The notes under the pieces are model-generated. The model did not search any database and was not told where the DNA came from. It worked only from the letters and a program-made list of their open reading frames with translations. This document shows, piece after piece, positions 38,525 to 47,329 of a stretch of 64,000 bases of DNA (its first letter is position 1; every line of letters starts with the position of its first letter). The stretch covers positions 2,361,501-2,425,500 of the forward strand of contig NC_008380.1 of assembly GCF_000009265.1 (NCBI RefSeq), written 5' to 3'. The stretch is from Rhizobium johnstonii 3841 (GTDB lineage Bacteria; Pseudomonadota; Alphaproteobacteria; Rhizobiales; Rhizobiaceae). Position numbers and translations under genes: made by a program.

Positions 38525-39568
38525 CAGGAACTCCGGCCTTGTCTCGAATATCACTGGGATAATCTGCCTCGAAGGCCGCTCATCGTCTCGGCTAAACGGT
38601 TTTCAGCAATCGCAGCAGCGCAACTGTTTCCGTTGGAGTTCCGCGTTTGAAGCCGATATCAGCTTACATCTGCTTGTCGTGAAATTTGTGCTCGAAGTCA
38701 GCAATGGGTCGTCGTGCCCTGGATCTTTCGATGGAGCAAATACCCGGTGTCAGGGACAGGGAAAGTGGCCGATTCAAAATGATCTGGCCGCGGATCTGGG
38801 ACGGATCAGGGTGGTGGTTCGTCGCCGCATGCGCGACGGCAAGCACGGTCGCGTGAGCTTTCAGGTCGATCTTGAGCGATCATCCCACCGGGACGCTCCG
38901 TCACCAACGGGCGCTTGGCCATGGCATGCTGTAATCTGTATTGTGGAGCCGCGCGCCACTGCCAACCCCGAATTTTGCGGGCGCGATTGAAAGAAGGCGG
39001 CGGGCCCTCATGTTTGCCCACCGCCCACCCCTCCCGGCGTCCGCCGCCACGGTCGGGAGGAGAGGTGAGCCTATCTGAGCCAGGCCACGGTTTGTATCCA
39101 AGCAGACAAACAAAGATGCGGTGTCATTCGACAGTCACATAAGCATTTGTGAGGAGTGTTTTGCCGACAGGCGAATGTCATTGAAGTTGCTGCGATCATT
39201 GTCGCGGTGCCTGTGGATAGGCTGTGGATATCCGGTGGATGACGGGATCAATCAGCGCGCGATAACGTCGCAGGCTCCAATCGCATGTTGCCTATCCGTT
39301 CCGAATCTCATCATTCTGCCGTTGCTGCTGTCGACCTCCGCCGCAAACGTCGTCGATCGCACGCCACGGGGCGCTCCGACTGATGTCGTGGAGCGCCCTT
39401 TTCTTTACCGTCTGGGTGACGGAAACTGCGACATCGTGTTTTGGTCAACTTGGCGGGCTGAGCCTCGCATATCGTTGCGCATGCCATAGTTTACGCGAAT
39501 CGGTCGTCGATCAATCGGGCGACGCCCACGCCGGTGACAGGCCGGCACATGTTCATAACGGGAGTTTG
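38525..39568. other. Gene-poor kilobase
   Basis: No convincing gene. Open frames here lack Shine-Dalgarno sites and recognisable motifs and have mixed codon use. The right part contains two close TGTGGATA octamers (39212-39219 and 39223-39230, starts 11 bp apart) with a looser GGTGGATGA next to them, which resemble DnaA boxes, and a terminator-like hairpin at 39369. Confidence 0.5.
39369..39405 (+). terminator. Rho-independent terminator without an upstream gene
   Basis: GGGCGCTCC (39369-39377) pairs perfectly with GGAGCGCCC (39390-39398) and is followed by TTTTCTTT. No ORF ends shortly before it, so it may close a small RNA from the preceding 100-250 bp. Confidence 0.6.
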
Positions 39569-40561
39569 ATGATGGAATATCGACGTTTGGGAAAGTCGGG
39601 CCTGAAAGTGAGCGAGTTCTCCTTCGGTTCCTGGGTCACATTCGGCAAGCAGGTCGATGGAGGCGACGCCGTTGACCTCATGAAGCTTGCCTACGACAAC
39701 GGGGTGAACTTCTTCGACAATGCCGAAGGATACGAGAGCGGCAAGTCCGAGATCGTGATGGGCGAGGCGCTCAGCAAGCTTGGCTGGAGCCGCGACAGCT
39801 TCGTCGTCTCCAGCAAGGTCTTCTGGGGAGGCCAGAAGCCGACGCAGCGCGGCCTGTCGCGCAAGCATGTGACCGATGCCTGCCACGCAGCGCTCAAGCG
39901 GCTTCAGGTCGACTACCTCGACCTTTATTTCTGCCACCGCCCGGATATCGACACACCGATCGAGGAAACGGTCCGGGCGATGCACGATCTCGTCGCCCAG
40001 GGCAAGGTGCTCTATTGGGGCACGTCGGAATGGTCCGCGCAGCAATTGACGGAAGCCTATGCCGTCGCCCGGGATTTGCGCATCACGCCGCCGACCATGG
40101 AACAGCCGCAGTACAACATCTTCGAACGCCAGAAGGTCGAGTCTGACTATCTGCCGCTCTATGACCTGATCGGCCTTGGCACCACGATCTGGTCGCCGCT
40201 CGCCTCGGGCGTCCTGACCGGTAAATACAATAATGGTGTGCCCGCCGACAGCCGTATGAACCTGCCGGGCTACGAATGGCTGAAGGAAAAGTGGTCCAGT
40301 GAGGCCGGCCTTGCCCAGCTCAAACATGTTGGCGAGCTCGCAAAGCTCGCGGACGAGATCGGCATGTCGATCACGCATCTCGCCCTTTTGTGGTGCCTCG
40401 CCAACCGGAACGTCTCGACGGTCATTCTTGGAGCCTCGCGCGCCAGCCAGCTGCAGGACAATCTCGCAGCCCTCTCACACCGAGAGAAGATGACGTCTGA
40501 CGTGCTGGACCGGATCGACACAATCGTCGGAAACAAACCCGAAGGACCACGTCGCTTCTGA
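39569..40561 (+). CDS. Aldo/keto reductase (potassium-channel beta-subunit-like)
   Basis: 330 residues from the ATG at 39569 after GGGAG; the longer frame upstream runs through the terminator. Catalytic tetrad seen: Asp in FFDNAEGYES with its Tyr, Lys in VVSSKVFWGG, His in LYFCHRPD. The QYNIFERQKVE, TIWSPLASGVLTGKYN and LGASRASQLQDNL segments are typical of the Kv-beta/YajO-like group. NADPH-dependent carbonyl reductase of unknown substrate. Confidence 0.92.
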   Translation: MMEYRRLGKSGLKVSEFSFGSWVTFGKQVDGGDAVDLMKLAYDNGVNFFDNAEGYESGKSEIVMGEALSKLGWSRDSFVVSSKVFWGGQKPTQRGLSRKHVTDACHAALKRLQVDYLDLYFCHRPDIDTPIEETVRAMHDLVAQGKVLYWGTSEWSAQQLTEAYAVARDLRITPPTMEQPQYNIFERQKVESDYLPLYDLIGLGTTIWSPLASGVLTGKYNNGVPADSRMNLPGYEWLKEKWSSEAGLAQLKHVGELAKLADEIGMSITHLALLWCLANRNVSTVILGASRASQLQDNLAALSHREKMTSDVLDRIDTIVGNKPEGPRRF

Positions 40562-40573
40562 AGAAAACAAACC

Positions 40574-40608
40574 TCCCTCGACAGGTCAGATTAAGGCTCG
40601 TCGAGGGA
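40574..40608. terminator. Hairpin after aldo/keto reductase gene
   Basis: TCCCTCGAC (40574-40582) pairs with GTCGAGGGA (40600-40608). No T-run follows, so a factor-independent terminator is uncertain. Confidence 0.4.
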
Positions 40609-40792
40609 AGCGCGGCTTGACAATGTGACGACACGCGTTGCATTTTCGCCACAATGCGTTGCTTAAAGGTCACGCAAGGGTTTTGGACATTCGCTCCCGA
40701 TCGAGTCGTTGCAGCGCTGGCTTTTTAAGCCGGCGTTGCTTGGTTTTCGATCGGGTGGCGAGGGCGGCAGGTGCCGTCTGAAGAGAGGCCGA

Positions 40793-43063
40793 ATGACGCA
40801 GGATGGGGTATCGCCGGCGGCGGCGGGCGAGACGGTGACGACAGTGACCGACCGCCGCGCCCTTTTTGCCGTGCCCGGCCTCGTGCTCGCCGGCGGGGCG
40901 CTTCTCTGCGCCACGGCGACGTTGTTCGTGCTGCTCGGCCTGACGCCGATCGCGCCGACATCGCATGTCGTCATCACCTCGGTGATCGTCAATTCCTTCT
41001 TTGTCCTGACGCTGCTCGCCTTGATCGGCCGCGAGGTGGCAAGACTGCTCAAGGCGCGCACCCGCGGCCGTGCGGCAGCCCGCCTGCATATCCGCATCGT
41101 CGTGCTATTTTCGATCGTCGCGATCACGCCGGCGATCCTCGTCGCCATCTTCGCCAGTATCACGCTGAATGCCGGTCTTGACCGCTGGTTTGCCCTGCGC
41201 ACCCAGTCGATCGTCAGTTCGTCGCGCAATATCGGCCAGGCCTACATGATGGAGAACGCCAGCTATCTGCAGGGGCAGACGGTCTCCATGGCCAACGACC
41301 TGGAGCGCAACCGCGCGCTCTACAGCCTCGACAGGACGGGTTTTGCCGACCTGATGACCCGCCAGGCGAGGGGCCGCGGCCTGCTCGGCGCCTTCCTAGT
41401 CGAGCGCGACGGCTCGGTGGTCGTCCAGGCCGACATCGCCACCGAAAAGCCGTTACCGGCCATTCCGCAGGACGCGCTGGAAAAGGCCGCCGCCGGCCAG
41501 CCGACGCTGATTCCGCCCGGCGTCACCAATCTCGTCGGTGCCATCATCAAGCTCGATGCCATCCAGAGCACCTTTCTCTATACGGTACGCGCCGTCGATC
41601 CCAAGGTCATGGGCGCCATGCGCATGATGGAGGAAAATGCCACCGAATACAGCTCGATGGAGGCGAACCGCTTCTCGCTGCAGGTCGCCTTCGCCGTGCT
41701 TTACATCGGTTTCGCGCTGATCGTGTTGTTGGCGGCGATCTGGACCGCGATCGCCGTCGCCGACCGCATCGTCCGGCCGATCCGCCTGCTGATCACCGCG
41801 GCCGACAGTGTTGCCTCGGGCAATATGGATATCGTCGTGCCGGTGCATGCTGTAGACGGCGACGTCGCCAATCTCTCGCGCACCTTCAACAAGATGATCT
41901 CGGAAATCCGCACGCAGCGCGATGAGATCCTCGAGGCCAAGGACGAGGTCGACGACCGCCGCCGCTTCATCGAGGCGGTTCTCTCGGGCGTCACCGCCGC
42001 CGTCATCGGCGTCGAGCAGGACCGCCGCATCGCCATCGTCAACAGCTCGGCCGAGACGCTGATGTCGCTGTCGGCAGACGAGATGCTCGGAAAGCAGCTG
42101 GTCGACATCGCGCCGGAGGTCGATCACGTACTGACCGAGGCGGCAGTGCGTTATCGCGGCGATTTCCGCAAGCAGATCGCGCTGGTGCGCGGCGGCACCG
42201 TGAGGACGCTGAGCGTGCAGGTCACCCGCGAGGAAGTGCGCGACATGAGCGAATCCTACGTGATCACACTCGACGACATCACCGATCTCGTCATCGCCCA
42301 GCGCTCCACCGCCTGGGGCGACGTGGCAAGGCGCATCGCCCACGAGATCAAGAACCCGCTGACGCCGATCCAGCTTTCCGCCGAGCGCATCCAGCGCCGC
42401 TACGGCAAGCAGATCGACCCCGGTGATCGGACCGTCTTCGACCAGTGCACGGATACGATCATCCGCCAGGTCGGCGATATCGGCCGCATGGTCGACGAAT
42501 TCTCCGCCTTTGCCCGCATGCCGAAGCCGACCAAGGAGCCGAGCGATCTGCGCACTATCCTGCGCGACGCGATCTTCCTGCGTGAGATGGGCAACCATCA
42601 CGTCACCTTCGAACAGGATTTTGGCGACCAGCCGCTGGAGGGCCTGTTCGACAGCCGCATGCTCGGCCAGGCCTTCGGAAATCTCATCAAGAATGCCGTC
42701 GAATCGATCGAGGCCGTTCCGAGCGACGAGCGGGACGAACGCAAGATTCTCGTCCGCGCCGCCCTCGATACCGGCCGCGACCGCTTCACCGTCGACGTGA
42801 TCGACAATGGCCGCGGCCTGCCGGTGGAGAACCGCCACAGCATTCTGGAACCTTATATGACGATGCGCGAGAAGGGCACCGGCCTTGGCCTCGCCATCGT
42901 CAAGAAGATCATCGAGGAACATGGCGGGCAGCTCGAGCTGCATGATGCGCCCGCCGATTTTGACCGGGGACGAGGGGCCATGATCCGCGTGCATCTGCCA
43001 CGCCTGGATCCGACGCCTGCCGCCCCCGCAGCCAATGACAAGGAAAGCGTTTATGGCCTCTGA
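40793..43063 (+). CDS. ntrY: Nitrogen regulation sensor kinase NtrY
   Basis: 756 residues from the ATG at 40793 (AGAGAGG upstream; the frame is open earlier without a site). Several N-terminal membrane spans, a periplasmic region (about 130-290), a further span, HAMP (RPIRLLITAADSVASGNMDIVVPV), PAS, H-box [28 protein letters not shown]-box LIKNAVES and GTGLGLAIVKKIIEEHGG. It works with NtrX in nitrogen and, in some alphaproteobacteria, redox sensing. The ntrX start codon lies inside its last codons. Confidence 0.96.
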   Translation: MTQDGVSPAAAGETVTTVTDRRALFAVPGLVLAGGALLCATATLFVLLGLTPIAPTSHVVITSVIVNSFFVLTLLALIGREVARLLKARTRGRAAARLHIRIVVLFSIVAITPAILVAIFASITLNAGLDRWFALRTQSIVSSSRNIGQAYMMENASYLQGQTVSMANDLERNRALYSLDRTGFADLMTRQARGRGLLGAFLVERDGSVVVQADIATEKPLPAIPQDALEKAAAGQPTLIPPGVTNLVGAIIKLDAIQSTFLYTVRAVDPKVMGAMRMMEENATEYSSMEANRFSLQVAFAVLYIGFALIVLLAAIWTAIAVADRIVRPIRLLITAADSVASGNMDIVVPVHAVDGDVANLSRTFNKMISEIRTQRDEILEAKDEVDDRRRFIEAVLSGVTAAVIGVEQDRRIAIVNSSAETLMSLSADEMLGKQLVDIAPEVDHVLTEAAVRYRGDFRKQIALVRGGTVRTLSVQVTREEVRDMSESYVITLDDITDLVIAQRSTAWGDVARRIAHEIKNPLTPIQLSAERIQRRYGKQIDPGDRTVFDQCTDTIIRQVGDIGRMVDEFSAFARMPKPTKEPSDLRTILRDAIFLREMGNHHVTFEQDFGDQPLEGLFDSRMLGQAFGNLIKNAVESIEAVPSDERDERKILVRAALDTGRDRFTVDVIDNGRGLPVENRHSILEPYMTMREKGTGLGLAIVKKIIEEHGGQLELHDAPADFDRGRGAMIRVHLPRLDPTPAAPAANDKESVYGL

Positions 43064-44417
43064 TATTCTCGTCGTCGACGATGAGCACGATATTCGCGAG
43101 ATCGTTTCCGGCATTCTCTCGGACGAAGGGCACGAGACGCGCACGGCCCATGACAGCGACAGTGCGCTGGCGGCGATTTCCGATCGCGTGCCGCGGCTGA
43201 TCTTCCTCGATATCTGGATGCAGGGCAGCAAGCTCGATGGCCTGTCGCTGCTCGACGAGATCAAGACCCGCCATCCGGAACTGCCCGTCGTGATGATCTC
43301 CGGCCACGGCAACATCGAGACCGCGGTCTCGGCGATCAAGCGCGGCGCCTTCGATTTCATCGAAAAGCCCTTCAAGGCCGACCGGCTGATCCTGATCGCC
43401 GAACGCGCGCTGGAGAATTCCAAGCTGAAGCGCGAGGTCTCGGATCTGAAGCGCCGCACCGGCGACGCGCTGGAGCTGATCGGCACATCGGTTGCCGTTT
43501 CGCAGCTGCGCCAGACGATCGAGAAGGTTGCACCGACCAACAGCCGCATCATGATCCTCGGCGCGTCGGGCTCCGGCAAGGAGCTGGTGGCGCGGATGAT
43601 CCACAAGAAGTCGGCCCGCGCCAACGGCCCCTTCGTTGCGATCAACGCCGCCAACATCACGCCCGAGCGCATGGAAGTGGCGCTGTTCGGCACCGAGGGC
43701 ACGCCAGGCCAGGCACGCAAGATCGGCGCGCTCGAGGAAGCCCATCGCGGCATCCTCTATCTCGACGAAGTCGGCGAGATGCCGCGCGAGACGCAGAACA
43801 AGATCCTCCGCGTGCTTGTCGATCAGCAGTTCGAGCGGGTCGGCGGCTCCAAGCGCGTCAAGGTCGATGTCCGCATCATCTCCTCGACCGCATACAATCT
43901 CGAGAGCCGCATCGCCGAGGGCTGGTTCCGCGAGGATCTCTACCATCGCCTTGCCGTCGTGCCGGTGCGTGTGCCCGCACTTGCCGAACGGCGCGAGGAC
44001 ATTCCCTTCCTCGTCGACCAGTTGATGCGCCAGATTTCCGAGCAGGCCGGCATCCGTCCGCGCCGCATCGGCGACGACGCCATGGCGGTGCTGCAGGCGC
44101 ATGATTGGCCCGGCAACATCCGCCAGTTGCGCAACAATATCGAGCGGCTGATGATCCTTGCCCGCACCGACGGCCCGGATGCGCCGATCACCGCCGACAT
44201 GCTGCCGACCGATCTCGGCGACATGCTGCCGAAGGTGTCCGCCAAGAACGACTATCACATCATGACGCTGCCGCTGCGCGAAGCCCGCGAGATGTTCGAG
44301 AAGGATTATCTGATCGCCCAGATCAACCGCTTCGGCGGCAATATCTCGCGCACCGCGGAATTCGTCGGCATGGAGCGTTCGGCGCTCCACCGCAAGCTGA
44401 AGTCGCTCGGCGTCTGA
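43053..44417 (+). CDS. ntrX: Response regulator NtrX (no GAFTGA motif)
   Basis: 454 residues from the ATG at 43053, overlapping ntrY by 11 bp, with AAGGAAAG upstream. Receiver domain (VVDDEHDIRE, Asp in FLDIWMQGSK, Lys in FIEKPFK), AAA+ domain (Walker A GASGSGKE, Walker B GILYLDEVGE) and a Fis-type C-terminal helix-turn-helix (GNISRTAEFVGMERSALHRKLKSLG). Where NtrC has GAFTGA this protein reads GTEGTPGQARKIGALEEA, so it should not remodel sigma54 polymerase; this fits known alphaproteobacterial NtrX. Confidence 0.96.
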   Translation: MASDILVVDDEHDIREIVSGILSDEGHETRTAHDSDSALAAISDRVPRLIFLDIWMQGSKLDGLSLLDEIKTRHPELPVVMISGHGNIETAVSAIKRGAFDFIEKPFKADRLILIAERALENSKLKREVSDLKRRTGDALELIGTSVAVSQLRQTIEKVAPTNSRIMILGASGSGKELVARMIHKKSARANGPFVAINAANITPERMEVALFGTEGTPGQARKIGALEEAHRGILYLDEVGEMPRETQNKILRVLVDQQFERVGGSKRVKVDVRIISSTAYNLESRIAEGWFREDLYHRLAVVPVRVPALAERREDIPFLVDQLMRQISEQAGIRPRRIGDDAMAVLQAHDWPGNIRQLRNNIERLMILARTDGPDAPITADMLPTDLGDMLPKVSAKNDYHIMTLPLREAREMFEKDYLIAQINRFGGNISRTAEFVGMERSALHRKLKSLGV

Positions 44418-44482
44418 GTGTAACCGGCGCGGCCGACGCTGCGCCGCGTCCCATATTGCTTCCCGGAAAAGCCAGGTTTCCC

Positions 44483-45346
44483 ATGCCGAGAATTGCCTAT
44501 GTAAATGGCCGTTACGTCAAGCATTCCGATGCCAGCGTGCATATCGAGGATCGCGGCTACCAGTTTGCCGATGGCGTCTATGAGGTCTGCGAAGTGCGCC
44601 ATGGCTATATCGTCGACCTCACGCGCCATCTGAACCGTCTCGACCGTTCGCTTGGTGAGTTGCGCATCGCCTGGCCGATGGGCCGGGCGGCGCTGACCCA
44701 GGTCATTCGCGAGACGCTGCGCCGCAACCATGTCCGCAATGGGCTTTTCTACATGCAGGTGACGCGCGGCGTCGCCCGCCGCGACCATGTCTTTCCGGCC
44801 GAGGGAACGCCGCCCTCGCTGGTCATCACCGCCAAGAGCACCGATGCCAGGATCATCGCCGCCAAGAACGCCAACGGCATCCGGGCGATCACCCTTGTCG
44901 ACAATCGCTGGGACCGCGTCGACATCAAGTCCGTCGGCCTGCTGCCGAATGCCATGGCCCGCCAGCAGGCCAAGGAGGCCGGCGCCCAGGAAGCGATCTA
45001 TGTCGACGGCGACGGCATGGTGAAGGAAGGGGCGGCGACCAATGTCTGGATCGTCGATCCGGACGGAACGCTAGTGACGCGACCGGCCGAACACGGCATT
45101 CTGCGCGGCATTACCCGCACCACTCTGATGGATGTCGGAGCCAAGCTGGGGTTGACGATCGCGGAGCGGAATTTCTCCGTTTCGGAGATGCTCGCAGCCC
45201 GCGAGGTCTTCCTCACTGCAGCCACAAGCATTTGTTTTCCGGTCGTTTCCGTCGATGGCCAGCCCATTGCCAACGGTCATCCGGGCAGCGTTTCGCAGAA
45301 AGTCCGCGAGGCCTTTTTCGACGTTGCGGAAAAGATTGCGATTTGA
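44483..45346 (+). CDS. dat: D-amino acid aminotransferase
   Basis: 287 residues from the ATG at 44483; the open frame upstream runs inside ntrX. Fold-type IV PLP enzyme: RIAYVNGRYVKHSDASVHIEDRGYQFADGVYEV, the PLP Lys in DIKSVGLLPNAMARQQAKE, and EAIYVDGDGMVKEGAATNVWIV. Makes D-alanine/D-glutamate from D-amino donors; branched-chain transaminase is the main alternative. The ntrYX-dat-hfq order is common in rhizobia. Confidence 0.93.
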   Translation: MPRIAYVNGRYVKHSDASVHIEDRGYQFADGVYEVCEVRHGYIVDLTRHLNRLDRSLGELRIAWPMGRAALTQVIRETLRRNHVRNGLFYMQVTRGVARRDHVFPAEGTPPSLVITAKSTDARIIAAKNANGIRAITLVDNRWDRVDIKSVGLLPNAMARQQAKEAGAQEAIYVDGDGMVKEGAATNVWIVDPDGTLVTRPAEHGILRGITRTTLMDVGAKLGLTIAERNFSVSEMLAAREVFLTAATSICFPVVSVDGQPIANGHPGSVSQKVREAFFDVAEKIAI

Positions 45347-45458
45347 TACCAAGATTTGCTGGGCAGGTGGAATGAGGATGCCACCGGTCTTCGCATGGTG
45401 AGGTTGATTGATATTCTACCGGCCAGATCAGGTCGGCAATAAAGAAAGAAGCGGCGCG

Positions 45459-45701
45459 ATGGCGGAACGTTCTCAGAATCTTCAGGACTTATTTCTCAAT
45501 ACTGTTCGCAAGCAAAAGATTTCCCTGACAATCTTTCTGATCAACGGCGTGAAACTCACGGGCGTTGTTACGTCTTTTGACAATTTCTGTGTTCTTCTTC
45601 GCCGTGACGGCCATTCGCAGCTCGTGTATAAGCATGCGATCTCGACGATCATGCCGGGCCAGCCCATGCAGATGTTCGAGAGCGAAGAAGCAGCGTCCTA
45701 A
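45459..45701 (+). CDS. hfq: RNA chaperone Hfq
   Basis: 80 residues from the ATG at 45459 (AAAGAAAGAAG upstream). Sm1 ([37 protein letters not shown]) and Sm2 ([13 protein letters not shown]) motifs complete. Hexameric chaperone pairing small RNAs with mRNAs; in rhizobia also needed for nif/fix expression. The C-terminal tail is short, as in other alphaproteobacteria. hflX follows, 77 bp downstream. Confidence 0.98.
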
Positions 45702-45778
45702 CAGGATCAGCCGTCATTTCGACACGCGATACCAAGAACGATTCGATCATCCCTGAGGCCGCCAAGCACAGGGACGAC

Positions 45779-47104
45779 ATGCGCGCGACTGTCGTCGTGC
45801 CGGTTCTGAAATCGCGCAGTCGCGGCGGCCAGAGCGAATCGGCCTCGACCCGCACGCCGGAAAGCCGGCTCGAAGAGGCGACTGGCCTTGCCCAGGCGAT
45901 CGATCTCGATGTCGTCAACGGCTCTATCGTCCCGGTCAACGATCCGAGACCGGCCACACTGCTCGGCACCGGCAAGATCGAGGAGATCAAGGCGCTGCTC
46001 GACGAGCGCGATTCCGGTCTCGTCATCGTCGATCACCCGCTGACGCCGGTGCAGCAGCGCAACCTCGAAAAGGAATGGAACGCCAAGGTCATCGACCGGA
46101 CGGGCCTCATCCTCGAAATCTTCGGCCGCCGCGCCTCCACCAAGGAAGGCACGCTGCAGGTCGATCTCGCCCATCTGAATTATCAGAAGGGCCGCCTGGT
46201 TCGGAGCTGGACCCACCTTGAACGCCAGCGCGGCGGCGGCGGCTTCATGGGCGGCCCCGGCGAAACCCAGATCGAAGCCGACCGGCGGATGCTGCAGGAT
46301 CGCATCATCAAGCTCGAACGCGAGCTGGAGCAGGTCGTGCGCACCCGCCAGCTCCACCGCGCCAAGCGCCGCAAGGTGCCGCATCCGATCGTGGCGCTGG
46401 TCGGCTACACCAATGCCGGCAAGTCGACGTTGTTCAACCGCATCACCGGCGCCGGCGTGCTGGCCGAAGACATGCTCTTTGCCACGCTCGACCCGACGCT
46501 TCGGCGCATGAAGCTGCCGCACGGCCGCACCGTCATCCTGTCGGACACCGTCGGCTTTATCTCCGACCTGCCGACCCATCTCGTCGCCGCCTTCCGGGCG
46601 ACGCTGGAAGAGGTGCTGGAAGCCGATCTCATCCTGCATGTCCGCGACATGTCCGATGCCGACAACCAGGCGCAGAGCTCCGACGTGATGCGTATCCTGA
46701 ACGACCTCGGCATCGACGAAGCCGAAGCCGAAAAGCGTCTGATCGAGGTCTGGAACAAGATCGACCGGCTGGAGCCGGAGGTGCACGATGCCATGGTGCA
46801 GAAATCGGCCGGCGCCAGCAATGTGGTGGCGGTTTCGGCCGTCAGCGGCGAGGGCGTCGACACGCTGATGGAAGAGATCAGCCGCAGACTGTCCGGCGTG
46901 ATGACCGTGGCGACAATCCGCCTTCCGGTCGACAAGCTGGCGCTGCTGCCCTGGCTTTACGACCATGCGATCGTCGATGGCCGCGAGGATAATGAGGACG
47001 GCACGATCACGCTCGATCTGCGCCTGTCCGAAACCGAAGCGACCGAACTCGAGCGCCGCATCGGCAACGGGCCGAAGTCTTCAAAGGAAGATTGGGAGCG
47101 GTAA
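45779..47104 (+). CDS. hflX: Ribosome-associated GTPase HflX
   Basis: 441 residues. N-terminal HflX domain (about 25-195; GSIVPVNDPRPATLLGTGKIEEIK, VDLAHLNYQKGRLVRSWTHLERQRGG) and GTPase domain (Walker A GYTNAGKST, switch II DTVGFISDLP, NKID). Splits stalled ribosomes under stress. The start is uncertain: the frame stays open back to the hfq stop without an ATG or GTG, and the first usable codon is ATG 45779, so the N-terminus could be slightly longer with a rare start. Confidence 0.96.
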   Translation: MRATVVVPVLKSRSRGGQSESASTRTPESRLEEATGLAQAIDLDVVNGSIVPVNDPRPATLLGTGKIEEIKALLDERDSGLVIVDHPLTPVQQRNLEKEWNAKVIDRTGLILEIFGRRASTKEGTLQVDLAHLNYQKGRLVRSWTHLERQRGGGGFMGGPGETQIEADRRMLQDRIIKLERELEQVVRTRQLHRAKRRKVPHPIVALVGYTNAGKSTLFNRITGAGVLAEDMLFATLDPTLRRMKLPHGRTVILSDTVGFISDLPTHLVAAFRATLEEVLEADLILHVRDMSDADNQAQSSDVMRILNDLGIDEAEAEKRLIEVWNKIDRLEPEVHDAMVQKSAGASNVVAVSAVSGEGVDTLMEEISRRLSGVMTVATIRLPVDKLALLPWLYDHAIVDGREDNEDGTITLDLRLSETEATELERRIGNGPKSSKEDWER

Positions 47105-47154
47105 GGCGCGCGCCTGGCGCAGTGCCACTGCTGTCGGGTTCGCGCTAATGGCTG

Positions 47155-47292
47155 CCCCTCACCCTAACCCTCTCCCCGTAAAAACGGGGCGAGGGGACGT
47201 GCCCTGCGAAAGGTTGTTGGGGAACGGAGAGGCTGCGGCATATCCCCTTCTCCCCGCAGGCGGGGAGAAGGTGGCGGCAGCCGGATGAGGGG
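47155..47292. repeat. Rhizobiales palindromic intergenic repeat
   Basis: CCCCTCACCC at the left end is mirrored by GGATGAGGGG at the right, with inner hairpins CCCCG ... CGGGG (47174-47190 region) and CTTCTCCCCG / CGGGGAGAAG (47248-47270). This sequence family is abundant between genes in rhizobia and relatives. It fills the gap between hflX and mazG, which converge here, and may act as a transcription or mRNA-end element. Confidence 0.75.
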
Positions 47293-47329
47293 CTGGCTTC
47301 GGCGATCAACAGAAATCGCCGGCGATAAC

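Noticed and set aside
38484..38990. 168-residue plus-strand open frame after the sensor kinase
   Set aside because: No Shine-Dalgarno, starts inside the kinase gene, and its composition is unlike the coding regions around it.
16742..40792. Integrase, transposase or tRNA attachment site for the inserted block
   Set aside because: Searched by eye on both strands; no recombinase motif, IS terminal repeats or tRNA found.
41453..43753. 766-residue minus-strand open frame opposite ntrY/ntrX
   Set aside because: It is the reverse-complement reading of high-GC coding DNA; the plus strand encodes NtrY and NtrX with all their motifs, and the minus frame has no family motif.
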